The translations under genes and the position numbers were made by a program. A stretch of DNA of 64,000 bases from Kingdonia uniflora (Eukaryota; Streptophyta; Magnoliopsida; Ranunculales; Circaeasteraceae). This document shows, piece by piece, positions 45,623 to 57,039 of the stretch. The DNA lies in NCBI GenBank assembly GCA_014058105.1, contig JACGCM010000004.1:744001-808000 (forward strand), read 5' to 3'. The notes beneath the pieces are model-generated. The model ran no database searches. It had not been told where the DNA came from and worked only from the letters and a program-made list of their open reading frames with translations. Each line of letters opens with the position of its first letter. Position 1 is the first letter of the stretch.

Positions 45623-46248
45623 TAATAAAACTTGTTCTTGTTATTGAAATATGTTGTTTTTATATTAATTGTTTTTTGTTAATGAAATATATAACGATTA
45701 TTGTGATTATGACCCAATTGATATGATTGTTGTATATTGAAACAAAATGGCTGTTAATGTGACAAAAAATAGGAAGTTTATATTTGCGACATAAAATGAC
45801 TAATTGCCATGTCTTAAAATGTAATTATTATGACTGATGTTGTGATTGTTATTTGTGATGTATTTTTTACAACGTATAAAACAACTTATAAATGTATAAC
45901 TAGATATTTCAAAAATGAGCTATTATGATTATTATTTATGATGTTTAAGTTAGCGATGCATAAAACAACAACTTTTATAGTCGTAAAGAATATGAAATGC
46001 GTCAGTTGTTGTGACTAAGCATTGTCATTCTATAGTAACCAAAATAACAACTATTAAAAGGGTCATAAATTTTAGTAAATACGACGAATAATTTGACCCG
46101 CCCTTCAGTCGTTAATTTACGATGTTTTTTAAGTCGATAACATAAAACTACTGCAAAAAGAACGATACTTTTTTTGACTAAAATGGATGTCGCTTTAGAA
46201 AAATCACAACTAACCTACCCCGTCGTTTTTTACTTATTTTGGCCTAGT
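45623..46248 (+). repeat. E1 3' arm with subterminal repeats
   Basis: Homologous, in inverse orientation, to 47606-48235 of E2. Rich in TGTGATTGTTATTTGTGATG-like words and ending in AACGACG/TTTTTTAC and GGCCTAG. Such short subterminal repeats bind the TnpA-type protein in active CACTA elements. Confidence 0.65.
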
Positions 46249-46516
46249 TAACAATGGCCTCTACTAAGCTCTGCTTCACCTAAATACTGACATGGAAAGG
46301 ATATTTCTGACTCGCCTCCTCGGTAGCCATAGTCTGATGAAACATAAGAGTAAGCTTAGGATTCGGTTTATCTAAATCTGGGAGGTCAACAACCGCTACG
46401 GCTAGTGCATATCTCTTCTCCTTCGGCCTGAGCTCGGGGTAAAGTTTCTAGCCCTTATCTAAAATATGCCCACTTGCCTTACAATGACTAAAATAATTCT
46501 CCTTGGATGAAGACTC
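46249..46516 (-). pseudogene. G2 gag/protease fragment
   Basis: Matches G at 18895-19170 (for instance GGCCTC(G/T)ACTA(G/A)GCTCTGC). It is the continuation of the G2 element broken by E1 at 34409. It is cut off at 46516 by an LTR that begins TGTTGGAG. Confidence 0.65.
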
Positions 46517-46676
46517 TGTTGGAGTATATGTGTGCATCTACGCATATACTAGTTTTAGTCCTACATTGAGTAAAAATAAAAATAGTTTAGAGAGCCCCTA
46601 TTATATAAAGGGAGTCTAAAATGTAATCTAATTATCAACTTAAGAGTGAATAAAATTTCTCATCTTATTTATTTCA
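46517..46676 (+). mobile_element. short LTR (160 bp), TRIM- or copia-like
   Basis: Starts TGTTGGAGTATATG and ends TTATTTATTTCA, with a TATA-like TTATATAAAG near 46600. ATGGTATCAGAGC (primer binding site for initiator-Met tRNA) begins three bases later (46680-46691). An LTR of this size is in the TRIM range, though some copia elements have LTRs under 250 bp. Confidence 0.75.
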
Positions 46677-47605
46677 AAATGGTATCAGAGCGGTTATGCT
46701 CTTGAAGACAATGTAAAGCTTTTCCACTTTTGCCGGCGGCCATTACCATCGCCGGATTACTCAAACAGTTTGATTACTTTGCTTTTTGTCTTTATTTATT
46801 ATTAAGAATTAGGGTTTCTTAAACCCACTATTCATATTTTTAATCCTTTTGAGAAGGGGATTCTGATTTCTCTTCTCTCTCTCCTTAGTTTTCTCTAGAG
46901 ATATCTTCTAGCAACCATTAGTTCTCAAGTATTGACTTTTTCTAAGAGTGCATCATCCATGATTTAATTTTTTAATCCTTGAAGTGAACAATCCATCACT
47001 CATGATGAGTCTTTCCATGATTCCACTATTTAATCTCAAGAAACATCGCTTTATCATCTGTTAAGGTTCATAAAAATTGTTTGAAATCGATCATCCCTTC
47101 AAAGTGGTCCTTCCCCTACAATAATTTGGTTAGTAGGGTTGTAATCTTGTTTGTGATTCTTCGGATCTGAAGATTTCTTCATGATTAATGGCTTCAATTG
47201 GAGCTGAAGTTGATGGTGATTACTTGTGAAAAATTGAAGAATATATAGGGTGATTTAGATCTACAACTCCTCGAAGATTTATCATTTTCTTCGGAAGTTT
47301 AGATATCTATTTATATGGTTCTAATAAAACCTATCATAGCTGAAGATCTGAGTTTTATTAAAGTTTATCAATCAGTTCTCTTTGTCGATTGAAGTTTGGT
47401 TTATTAACAATTTTTCTCGTTGTGGCTTCCTGGTTTTATTTGACTGATTACTGCTTGCTTTTAAGTTCAAGTTTCCCCAAAAGTCTGTAGATGCAGTTTT
47501 AAGAACTGTACTATTATTTCCCGCGTACTCTTTAAGTTTGGTTGGTACTGGAGGAAGATAAAATTTCTAATTACCCTGGTCTTATTCCTTTTTGGTGGCC
47601 TAAGA
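46677..47605 (+). mobile_element. internal leader of the short-LTR element
   Basis: After the primer site there is no readable gag up to the E2 insertion at 47606. The sequence may continue after E2 (54885-55017). No second LTR was found, because a Helitron follows. The element is thus truncated or a non-coding TRIM. Confidence 0.4.
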
Positions 47606-48235
47606 CACTAGGCCAAAATGAGTAAAAAACGATGAGGCGGGTAAGTCGTCATTTTGCTAAAGCGACATCCATTTTAGTCAAAAAACATTGTTCTTTTTAT
47701 AGTAGTTTTATGTTATCGACTTGAAAAGCGTCGCAAATTAACGACTGAGGGGCAGGTCGAAGTGTCCGTCGTATTTGTTAAATTTTATGACCCTTTTAAC
47801 AGTTGTTTTTTTGGTTGCAATAGAATGACACAATTCTTAGTCACAGCAACCGACGTATTTCATACTCTTTACAACTATAAAATTCGTTGCTCTATACATC
47901 GCTAACCTAAACGTCGAAGTATATAATAACACGTTTATAAGTTATTTCATACGTCCTAAAAAATACATCATAAATAGCAGTCACAACATCAGTCATAATA
48001 ATTACATTTTAAGACATGGCAATTAGTAATTTTATATGTCGCAAATATAAGCGTCCCAATTTTTGTCACATTAACAGTCATTTTGTTTCAATATACAACA
48101 ATCATATCAATTGGATCATAATCACAATAGTTGTTATAAATTTCATTACTAAGAAGAAATTAATGTAAAAAATAACATATTTCAATAACAAGAACAAGTT
48201 TTATTATAAATTGGCGTTCACTCGAAACAGGTAAG
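47606..48235 (-). repeat. E2 3' arm with subterminal repeats
   Basis: Inverse copy of 45623-46248, beginning CACTAGGCCAAAATGAGTAA. With the E1 arm it forms an inverted repeat with about 1.4 kb between the arms. Confidence 0.7.
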
Positions 48236-48289
48236 ACCTTTATACAATACAACAGTACAGCAGTTTCACCTGAAGAGATGTCACTTAGA

Positions 48290-48400
48290 GTATCGCCTTT
48301 CATAAAAAATCACACATCATCGCGAATAACCTCATCTACTATGACATGATAAAGCCCTTCAGAAGCCACCCCAGATAACTGAATACTTCCCTAAGAAACT
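48290..48400 (-). pseudogene. terminal exon of the CACTA gene (E2 copy)
   Basis: The frame reads QLSGVASEGLYHVIVDEVI, RDDV, then a stop where E1 has Lys or a stop, followed by GDTLSDISSGETAV. Differences from E1 are partly at third codon positions, which suggests the exon was coding in the common ancestor. Confidence 0.45.
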
Positions 48401-48837
48401 GTTCCACAACATTAATGTTTAAAAGATGTTATAAAATATTACCAAAAAACACTTCCTCATAAAATATTATCACAGACTGTAAATTACAAATTAAAATTCT
48501 TTGGTTCAAGTAAAAAAATCATGATAAATGTAGGATCACTAGGGTCTATTTTTTGAACTGGATATCTATATTTTGTTTCATTATTGCCTAAGACATACTT
48601 TCGGGGCTTGATAAAACCGTTACTCTTGGAAAGATCATCAAAAGGATCTTCAAAATAGCATCTACAAGACCACAACTAGTGAAGATTCAGAAGAATGAGT
48701 TCAGGTTGGGACGTGTCCGTATTTTAGCCATCTTTGAATGGTGGCATAAATCTGGATATGAATGTTTTCAATTCTCTAATACGTGTAACTGAAGCTTTAG
48801 GATAATGCAGTTCAAAAACAAACTTGATGATCTTGGC
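48401..48837 (-). other. E2 interior, unidentified exon-like frame
   Basis: A minus-strand frame (48484-48675) reads RCYFEDPFDDLSKSNGF and RYPVQKIDPSDPTFIM. It is not recognised. It lies between the F5/8C exon and the terminal CACTA exon. Confidence 0.3.
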
Positions 48838-50019
48838 CAATATTAAGCATCCACCATGCACAATTTTTTTTATCCTCGATCCGAGGCCCAGCAAAAGAGG
48901 TCTCCTAATACATCGAGAAGATTAATTCACTTTCCATCCAAAGAAGTTCAAATCAAAATGTGCTAAACCTTCTACGAAGTTGTATTTGCAATACCTGGAA
49001 TGCCCTAGAGACTAAAGCCTTTGGGTCAGTATATCTTAAATGGGGGCTGCTAGCTGTCACACTAAGTTTTTGCAACAAACAGTTTGAGAATATAACTAAT
49101 CTAGTTAAACAACAAATTGGTATGTTTAGTGTGAGAATAAGTTGCTTTGCTTACTTAGCTAGTATAGGATTAACCCACTGATGCTCACCATAAGATGTGC
49201 CGGCGAAGTAGATAACGCCATTGTTGTCCCCATCGCATAAGTACTGAAGCTCCTTAAAACTAGACCGTCGATGCTGATATGTTATACTACAAGAAAAAGA
49301 TGCGTGAGACACACGCAATTAACATATAGCACAAACTAATCATGAAAACTATTTTACTATAACGAGGAAAAGATAATGTAATGGATAGTTTTTTAATCCA
49401 TGTTATAGGGCATCTCTGGTGTCTCTTACAAAGAAACAAACACAAATGAAATAGATAGAAACTATAACAAAAGCTACATATCTTAGTTTAGTTAAGGCTT
49501 ACTTCTAATTATTTCCTTGTTGCATTCCAGTATCTAAATATTCGATGGCCTCCGTAACCTGTTACATAATCATGACGAAAAATACTATAAGTCATGAAGT
49601 TTAAAAATTATGAAATAGATATGCATAAAGAGCATTATTTAGAGTTTTTTTAACCAGCTGTCCAATTACAAGAATATGGAGGCTAAGGATGTTCTTCTCA
49701 TACTACGACATACAAAATTATATATCAGGTTGTACTTAGAAGTGTGTTAATCTACAAATGTGGCTATATTTAACTTATAACAAAATACCTTTTTAAGCAA
49801 GTCCAATGACATTAATGGAAAGCACACTGAGGGAAGCAAGGTGTTAAGTAACTCGAACCTATCTCCAAAAATGAGGTCGGGAGTTGATGACATCACGTAT
49901 GCATCCAATGCCTGCCATCCACACAACTGGTTGGTATGTGCTCCCCACAGTAAAATGGCATCAAGAATCCTTTCTTCAGATGTGACAGTCAAATCTGAAT
50001 GCTGTGAAGTACACAACAA
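48838..50019 (-). pseudogene. BTB/BACK/F5-8C domain protein exons captured in E2
   Basis: Collinear minus-strand exons: BACK domain HSDLTVTSEERILDAILLWG with LLPSVCFPLMSLDLLKKVF (50010-49790); SSFKELQYLCDGDNNGVIYF, AGTSYGEHQWVNPILAK (49263-49167) followed by GTAAGC; VTASSPHLRYTDPKAFVSRA (49061-48995) followed by GT; TSFAGPRIEDKKNCAWWMLN, IGQDHQ (near 48920-48838). The last three are the discoidin-like F5/8 type C region that follows BACK in the plant BTB protein of the At2g30600 type. The BTB domain itself and the C-terminus are absent. Such proteins are predicted CUL3 adaptors. Introns are retained. Confidence 0.75.
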
Positions 50020-51274
50020 TCATAAAATTAGTATTGACAACACCACAATACACCCAGAGCAAATGAAATTTTGCAAGAAAATATGTAGTTCTAAAAGTAT
50101 AACAACATGGCAAAGTACTGTGTTTCCCATTTTTTGACATGTCTGCATCATGATCCCATGTTTTCTGTCCACATGTTATAATTAAATTAGTCTCAGTAAA
50201 ACATAAGTTTGCATCATGGCCATATAAATATTTATTTCTTATTTACACAGTACAGCAAAAATTGGCAGTGTTGGGCAGAGACATAGTTAAGCAGTTAGCT
50301 GCTTGGCCAACTTCTATAGAAACATTGGCAGGCTTCTGATGAAGAAGTGTGCAGAAAAGTTAAGTAATCTCATTAGAACTCCTCCGCTTTAGAAGAAATG
50401 TGGCTCTAGGCCATAATAAGATAAGAAGAAACCTTGGGCTGAGATTGAAGTCAAACTTGTGAGCTAAAAAATTCACAAATTTTTTTAACTTATAAAATGG
50501 TTTGAAGAAAGTTGGATGGATAGATCTTGATTGCCCTAATGGACCGGTCCTCCATACATCCATTTATGTTAAGAGCAATAACTTTGGGGAAAGGATGAAT
50601 CCAACTACAAAAATTGGTTGGTGCAATCACCCGAAGCTTATGTTTTACTTCAAGAGCCAAGATAGCTTAAAATCTATTAGACAGAATGCTATAGCAACCA
50701 AAGGTTGTTCTTTACTACTCCAAATTACCAAATTCTCATAAAGAAAGTATCGTAACCTCTAGTAGAATGGAGATCAGAGAGATAATCTATGCAGTTAGTA
50801 TTGTTCTAACCCGTAAGGTAACTATAAGCATATTTAGAAGATAAATGAAAAATGCCCCCAGGAGTTCCTTTCAGGTACGAATGAAAAAGAAGTACAACAT
50901 CCCAACAAGGGATCTGGCTACATGGAGAAATTAGCTAATTGTTATGACTACAAATTAAATGTTAGGTTAGTTACAATTGATATATATCAATTTCTAATTA
51001 TTTACTGATATCACAAGGGTTTAGCAAAAATAGTTCGATATGGCCCAAAAAATAGCTGACCGTGTGAATGAATTTCTATGACTCCATATGGGGCCTTATT
51101 CAAGTAAGATTTTCTCTGCCTATCGAGTTAGGCTTTAGCTCTAAATCTACGAGTCCAGGAATACTAACAAAAGGGACGGCTTTGAGAATTAGCTTATGTT
51201 GGCTAGCTGGTAACCTCGAATGGACAACTTATGTTAGCTTATGTTAGCTTTGAGAATTAGCTTATGTTATGCCC
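50020..51274. other. E2 spacer between BTB and FAO fragments
   Basis: AT-rich. A plus-strand frame at 50502-50741 (WIDLDCPNGPVLHTSIYVK) is probably accidental. Small direct repeats of CTTATGTTAG(C) near 51195-51270. Confidence 0.3.
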
Positions 51275-53014
51275 CTTCTAAGTACAACCACACCATCTTT
51301 GGCTTTGAGAATCAGCTCCCCAACTGTCACCGTTCTCATCAACCGCACCATCTTCTTCCGTCGCGCCCATTCTACAACTCCCCATCTGATGTGCAGAACA
51401 GTAGATGTTCTAAAACTCTCCGTTAGACTTTGGCCCTCCACAAGGTATTAATGTATCTAATAAAATCCTTCAGTTCTTCTCATTAACCCCTTTACACATC
51501 ATTCTCTGCCCATCACTTTTATTTATGTCAGCCCTGGTGGCTCTAGCTGCAACTAAAATTTGTAACGCCGTTCGCATACCTGTTTTAAGATTTTCTTTAT
51601 CAGAGGGATAAAGTTTGTAACTTATTCTTCCCTCCTGCTTCACTTCTCCTAACCCTTACTCTTTCACCAGTGTAAACAAGTGAGCAGTTCTTAAATACTT
51701 GAGAAGTCTTTTCTTTACGTCGCGTCCAAATACCCAAGGCAACAATACACTGAAAGAAGCTGGCCCAAGGGTAGGTACTTCTATGACAGTTTGAACATCG
51801 GATTCAAATTTGTGGGATGATATTTTGTGAAGTGATGTGATGATTCCTCCTTGAAAAGTTTTCCCTGGAAGGTCTGTCAATGTTTCCGGGAGATATCCCC
51901 AAACCATTAGGACAGGATGAAGATGAAGGTTTTTCCCGATGTTTGGGTTCTTTAACCCACTGGATAACATTAGAGGGGGCGTTAAAAGAGACCCGGAGGC
52001 GGATATCATTACCTTAGCCTTGATTTCTAGTCTCTTTGTGATGTTCTTATTTGAACAAATAGATGCTATTAGTCCTGCACATTTCATCTTTCTTATTCGC
52101 ACAGAGTGATTCTTTTCGAGTATGAATCTCTCAGCTTTACATCCTGTCAAGATCACAACACCGTTACCTACGGCACTGATCAGCCAAGTTATATCAGTCC
52201 CTCGTTTATCGCCTACTTCACAACCATAGCAATAAGAACTGCAGGAGTGATCCTCAGAGAAATTTCATGGCACGTACTCGACTTTCAGGCCAATATTCTT
52301 GTACACTTTTCTAAGTACTTGGTTCTGAAAGCCTTCTTCGGAACATCTTTCTGTAACTCCTATTCTTTTACACACGATATCAATAGCAGAATCATTGTCA
52401 GAGCTCCCGAGGAACATAATTTTGTGATCTAATGCCCATTTCTTAAGTAGAGAAGTTGATGTTTTAATCGACGCAGACTAGTTCACGGCCGAGTCACCAC
52501 CAACCGTGGATCCTACCAACTTCATACATTTCCCGTCGAGAGTAGACAAGAACCCTCTTGATTCATATAGTTTGTTCATTGAAAGGCCTTCCAGAGATGA
52601 ATAATCTTCTGCCATAAAGTAATGCCCTTTCTCAACAACAACAACTTTCTGCCTTGACTTTGCAAGAACTGCAGCCGTAGCTCCTCCTCCACAGCTAGGG
52701 CCAACTATCACAACATCACATTCTATCTTGAAAACATTAAGTTTTCTATCTTCAATTACTTTTAGGCCTTTTTCTATAAGGGAGTTAACCAATGTAGTAT
52801 CACTTTCAAATGAAGTTTCTATAATTCCCTTCCGAAGAGGCCTTTCTTTCTTTGGTTTGATCAGGTTTTCCTCCTCTAATTGATACCCCATCGCATCCCA
52901 TGCTTGTGAATCTTCATTAGTCCTTGATAAGTAGATGAAGAAGCAAAAGATCTTCAACATCACAAAGATGATTCTAAGAGTTGTAAAATATGTCTCCCTT
53001 GACCATCTATCCAA
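51275..53014 (-). pseudogene. FAO: long-chain fatty alcohol oxidase captured in E2
   Basis: The minus-strand frame runs from RETYFTTLRIIFVMLKIF (membrane-like helix, 53014) through CDVVIVGPSCGGGATAAVLA (FAD-binding loop, first Gly of GSGCGGG changed to Pro), [70 protein letters not shown], to the GMC C-terminal block [30 protein letters not shown], where it ends. This is the FAO family (GMC oxidoreductase; oxidises long-chain alcohols with oxygen at the ER or peroxisome membrane). About 580 codons remain of some 750. The N-terminus and the end are missing, and several stops (for instance Trp to TAG after GGDSAVN) break it. Confidence 0.85.
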
Positions 53015-54375
53015 AACTCTTTCACTATATAGAAGCTCACAATAATATAATAATTCTCCATACCTGGTGGTTTATAAGGAACCCGAGGCTAGTACTTTCT
53101 CGGATGAGTGTCAGGTGGTAACGATGATCTATCTTCGCTCGACATAGATACTATAGTAGGTTTCAATATAATGGGATGGTATTGTAATTTTGACAATGCA
53201 GTTTATATCTAAATCTCATAGTAAAATATATAATTAAATGTCAAACTAAAGTAAAAATTAAATATACTTGATATGTGCAACAAAGAAAACTTGGAGTAGG
53301 ACACTCATCAATATTGAAACTACTAAAACATTTCCCACAATTAAAGAAAAATTGTAAGACTTAATGTTAAATGGAGATATGAATCAGGAAAGACATCTAC
53401 ATAGTTCACAAAGCATTACACCCTTCAAGAAATTGCAGGCACAACAAAGCTCTCTCTACACACAACATGCACAACAACATAACAGATTTATAGGTGATTA
53501 AAGCTCTAAATGTAGAATGTAAACATAAAAAAATAATAAATATCAAAAGCTTCATATGGGAGCTTCCTACAGAAAGTAAGACCAAAATTTGATGTGATGG
53601 GGTAACCCTATAAAATCCAGGAAGTGTAGGCATTGGTGAAATCTTTAAAGATTGGGAATGGGTCGTGTTAGGCATTTTTAGAAAAACAGTTATATTCCCA
53701 GCACCAAACTACATACAAGAGATACAATAAATTATACAAGGTGTGGATAAAATAGTTCAAAGGGGATGTAAAAGACTATGGTTAATACAAAGACTATGTA
53801 ATCTAACCTCTTGCAAGGAAGACGGTGAGATTTATATAGTTAGAGAAGGCAACTACAATAAATCTGAAATCAGTAAGAAACCCTAGAAATCTAACATAAA
53901 AAAACCCCAAATACTAACAAAAAGAAGAAGAAAATCCCTGAATTCTGCATTCAAGATTAATAAACCAATTGGATTTAGTAGAGAAAAAAAATTAACAAAC
54001 GAAAAACCATAAGGTTACATACCTCTTTCTACTTTTAAAATTCCATGTAATCTCACACTGTTTCCCAGCTAAATCAAGAAGCTTTCACTGTAAGGAATAA
54101 AATATGATGGAAAGGAAATCCATAAGAAGTTCTCTATCCTAAAAACTTTCAACTAAACTTTAGTGAAATGAAAAATAGAAGGGGAAAATTAGATGATCCT
54201 ACTGCCAATAAAAAACCTTATTACAACAAATCCCAAAAACACAATACCGATCTCCATCTTCTATATCAATAAGCAAAACACGGATGGGTGATACGAGAGA
54301 GAAATATATAACAAAAATTGGTGTGAATATTGTTTGGAGAATTAAAATTCAATTAAAAATCAGAGATTTGCAGAG
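53015..54375. other. E2 spacer between FAO fragment and 5' arm
   Basis: AT-rich with no recognised genes. It may be 5' flank of the captured oxidase or CACTA internal sequence. E1 has unrelated sequence at this position. Confidence 0.35.
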
Positions 54376-54884
54376 CTGAAACCCTTAACTAAAATTAGAT
54401 TGTAGCAGAATTGTTGGAAAGGTAAAATCGTGCGAGATTAGGGTTTTTTCGGTGTCTGATTTGAATAGGGAAACTTATTTGAGATAAATCGATAGAGGTG
54501 GATACAAAGATTATGAGATATAGATTTGAACTTTCCCTAGAGATTATTGGATTTGTTAGAGTCTGATTATTATGGGAGAGAGAGAAGGCGTTGGCGGGAT
54601 TATGGTTTCCTTTTGGGATTTGGGCAAGATTCTTCTATTTTATTTTATGTTAGAGTAGTTTTAGATTAATTAATCAAAACGACTATGTAAACAGTCTAAA
54701 TTGGATTAGTTTTCCAAGTAGGTTCAAAGTCGCAAATTTTATGACACAAATAAGAGTGAAAAAATAAAAAATGACCGTGGTAATAAGATTGCGACTGTTA
54801 AAGGATGTTAAAATTTTCCCATACACCTGCCTCGTCGCAATTGTATCTCCAAAAGTGTCAATATTTACTCTTTTTGGCCTAGTG
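54376..54884 (-). repeat. E2 5' arm
   Basis: Aligns with E1 34410-34847 and 39682-39764. It starts CACTAGGCCAAAAAGAGT on the minus strand and stops matching after GGGTTTCAG at 54376. Confidence 0.7.
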
Positions 54885-54996
54885 AGAATAAGAGGAATAA
54901 GAAACAGACTATGTTCATGGTATGATCTGTTTTAGATTGGCTTCTCTGTGTTCTCCCTTTCATGGTTTTTTATGACGGCTTGATTGGTGGTGTTAT

Positions 54997-55017
54997 ATAT
55001 ATATATATATATATATA
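54997..55017. repeat. AT microsatellite at the Helitron insertion site
   Basis: A run of TA dinucleotides. Helitrons insert between A and T, so this is a natural target. Confidence 0.8.
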
Positions 55018-55350
55018 CTAGGTTATAAGCCCGTACTACGCACGGATGCGTTAATTTATATTGATTGATAAATACAGAGATTGCATAGTTTTTGTCTAAT
55101 GCATTTCGGTTTTGGCAAATTTCAGCACTAAGGTTTTAATAGAAGTTCATAATATAGTCAAAATACATTATGAATTTTGAAGAAAACCATATTTTGTTGA
55201 GGAAATCATTAACAAACTAACATTTAAAAATGTTAACTTTAGGTAGAAGGTATTATATGTATACCAATATGATTTTAGCAAACCATAATTTAGAGTCTCC
55301 AATTACATATTTTTGAATATGCATACCTTAGTAGCATTAGAAGAAAAGTA

Positions 55351-55424
55351 GAGGACCCAATCCAAGGTATATTATGCAGAGGACCCAATCCAAGGTATAT
55401 TATGCAGAGGACCCAATCCAATTG
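55351..55424 (+). repeat. 28-bp tandem repeat, about 2.6 copies
   Basis: GAGGACCCAATCCAAGGTAT plus eight bases recurs at 55351, 55379 and 55407, nearly identical. It lies in the non-coding 3' part of the Helitron. Confidence 0.85.
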
Positions 55425-56869
55425 CATAATTTCAACACTTAAGACACCACTTGGAAGGAGCAACGATATTAAAAGTCCATAGACTCATTACGGGTCAAAG
55501 ATATTAATAATGTAGATACTCTAACAATTTACCACACTGAAGAGGAATTACCACACTTGGAAGCAACAAACACATAAAAGATAACCTCAAGAAACAAAAA
55601 AAAATGTTAAACGTATAAGCTAAAGAAAAGTCTTTGTTATGCTCTATCTTCATTAACATTAAAGACAAAGTAAACATAATAAGGCAAGCTCGGTATTTGG
55701 AGATCATCTAGAAGGATTCATGGCAACCGCAACATGATCTGCATTAAACATTGGAGAAGATCTGCTAATTTACAATTTTCATAACTTCGTGTACAAATTT
55801 GTAATTACTATGTTGGACTAAAAATATCTCTTAAAATTTACTTCTTAGTCAGCGTTAGACATTTGTGGACATCGTTTAGAGTAGTGTTTTGTTTATTTCA
55901 TTTTTTGTCAGAAAGCCCTCATCAGTTGAAGTTGACATTGAAGATTTTCTCTATAAATTTTATTGAAGAGTAAAAGAAATTAGTATAATTATTTTAACAA
56001 AATTTTATAATTGCTTAAATTGCATATATATAGTTAGTAAGAAATATTGGCGAGTGCATAAAATTAATACCTTCAAGCTAGTTTGACAATCGCATGAACC
56101 TTTTCTCGAATTATTTGTATCATGTTTTGTATGTTACAAATTAATTATTTATTTGAATAAAAATTCTAAAAATAGCATGAATATATCTATAATATATATG
56201 TAACTTACACATGATGTTTTGTTCGCCAACTCAGTAGACTCAAGCGTAGCGTCTATTGCCCATAATTTTGATACTGTAAAGTCCTTTTCCCACTTGCTAT
56301 ATTATAATCAGTTATTTTAAATTGGAAGATGTATGTAGAACCAACTAACTTTTGAATAACTTTTTCAACAAAGTCATGCCAATTTTCCTATAAGTTTTGA
56401 TATGCAATCATTGGGAAAAAATTTAGAGTACGTAAAAATAATGAGAGAATAAGCTATAAATATATGTAATTGGTCATAATATAACAAATTCATTTTGAAT
56501 ATATGCTTTCTTATAGAGTCAAAAGCTGATTTTCTTACCTCCCGTTCCTGGTATATTTGTTCTTGTACTGATTGTGGAATCATTGTCTTTGCATATCTTT
56601 CAAATGTTGTTAGAGTTGTAGTTCCTGTTAGATCATCAACTTGCAACTGTAACTTGTACTTGCATTTTAGTATAGCTTATTAGAATATATTTTCATTCAT
56701 GTTTAATAAAAATAACAATTTTTTACCTTGGGACAGGGTTTGTTAATTGAGATTTATAGAAATTGTAATTGTATTTAGTGTTTGCATGAATCACCTTCCT
56801 AAGACATTTTAGACATGATAGATAGTACCATCCGTATGTTAGGAATACGGCTCAAAAACTGGGGAAAGT

Positions 56870-56947
56870 CATTCGATCGAGTGGGGAAGTCGTTTGAACG
56901 ACAGAGTTCCGTTGAAGTTGCTCGAACGACTCAGGAAGTTGTTCGAA
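56870..56947. promoter_or_regulatory. TTCGAA array remnant, D 5' LTR
   Basis: ATTCGATCGAG, CGTTTGAACGAC, GCTCGAACGAC and GTTCGAACGAC: one perfect and several mutated sites, colinear with 57888-57960 in the 3' LTR. Confidence 0.45.
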
Positions 56948-57039
56948 CGACTCAAGAAGGAAACCTTGAGTTTTGAGAAAGTTGCAAGTACGCCTCTTTC
57001 CGAGAAGAGAAGGCTTAAGGGTAGCGAATCCTTGGGGGA

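Larger units (their letters stand above)
34410..46248 (+). mobile_element. CACTA element E1 with captured aminopeptidase exons
   Basis: Left end GCCAAAATGAGTAAATATT (CACTAG lost) and right end TTTTGGCCTAGT are the two different ends of the family seen complete in E2. E1 interrupts G2 gag-pol: sequence left of 34410 and right of 46249 rejoin as in G near 18860-18900. Without the nested solo LTR T2 it is about 7.0 kb. It shares about 520 bp at the 5' end and about 1 kb at the 3' end with E2 but has a different middle. It has no tnpD-like transposase, so it is non-autonomous. Confidence 0.75.
47606..54884 (-). mobile_element. CACTA element E2 with captured FAO and BTB/BACK gene parts
   Basis: 7279 bp bounded by CACTAGGCCAAAA at both ends (inverted) and a perfect 3-bp target duplication AGA (47603-47605, 54885-54887), the CACTA hallmark. 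By its ends it is inverted relative to E1, with a 1.36-kb spacer between them. In element direction: 5' arm (54884-54376), fatty alcohol oxidase fragment, BTB/BACK/F5-8C exons, terminal TNP1-like exon, 3' arm. The captured genes read in the element direction. No transposase. Confidence 0.85.

Noticed and set aside
34410..54884. One 20-kb element bounded by the arms at 34410 and 54884
   Set aside because: The ends at 46248 and 47606 match each other and differ from the outer pair, and E2 has its own AGA duplication. Two elements in opposite orientation explain everything.
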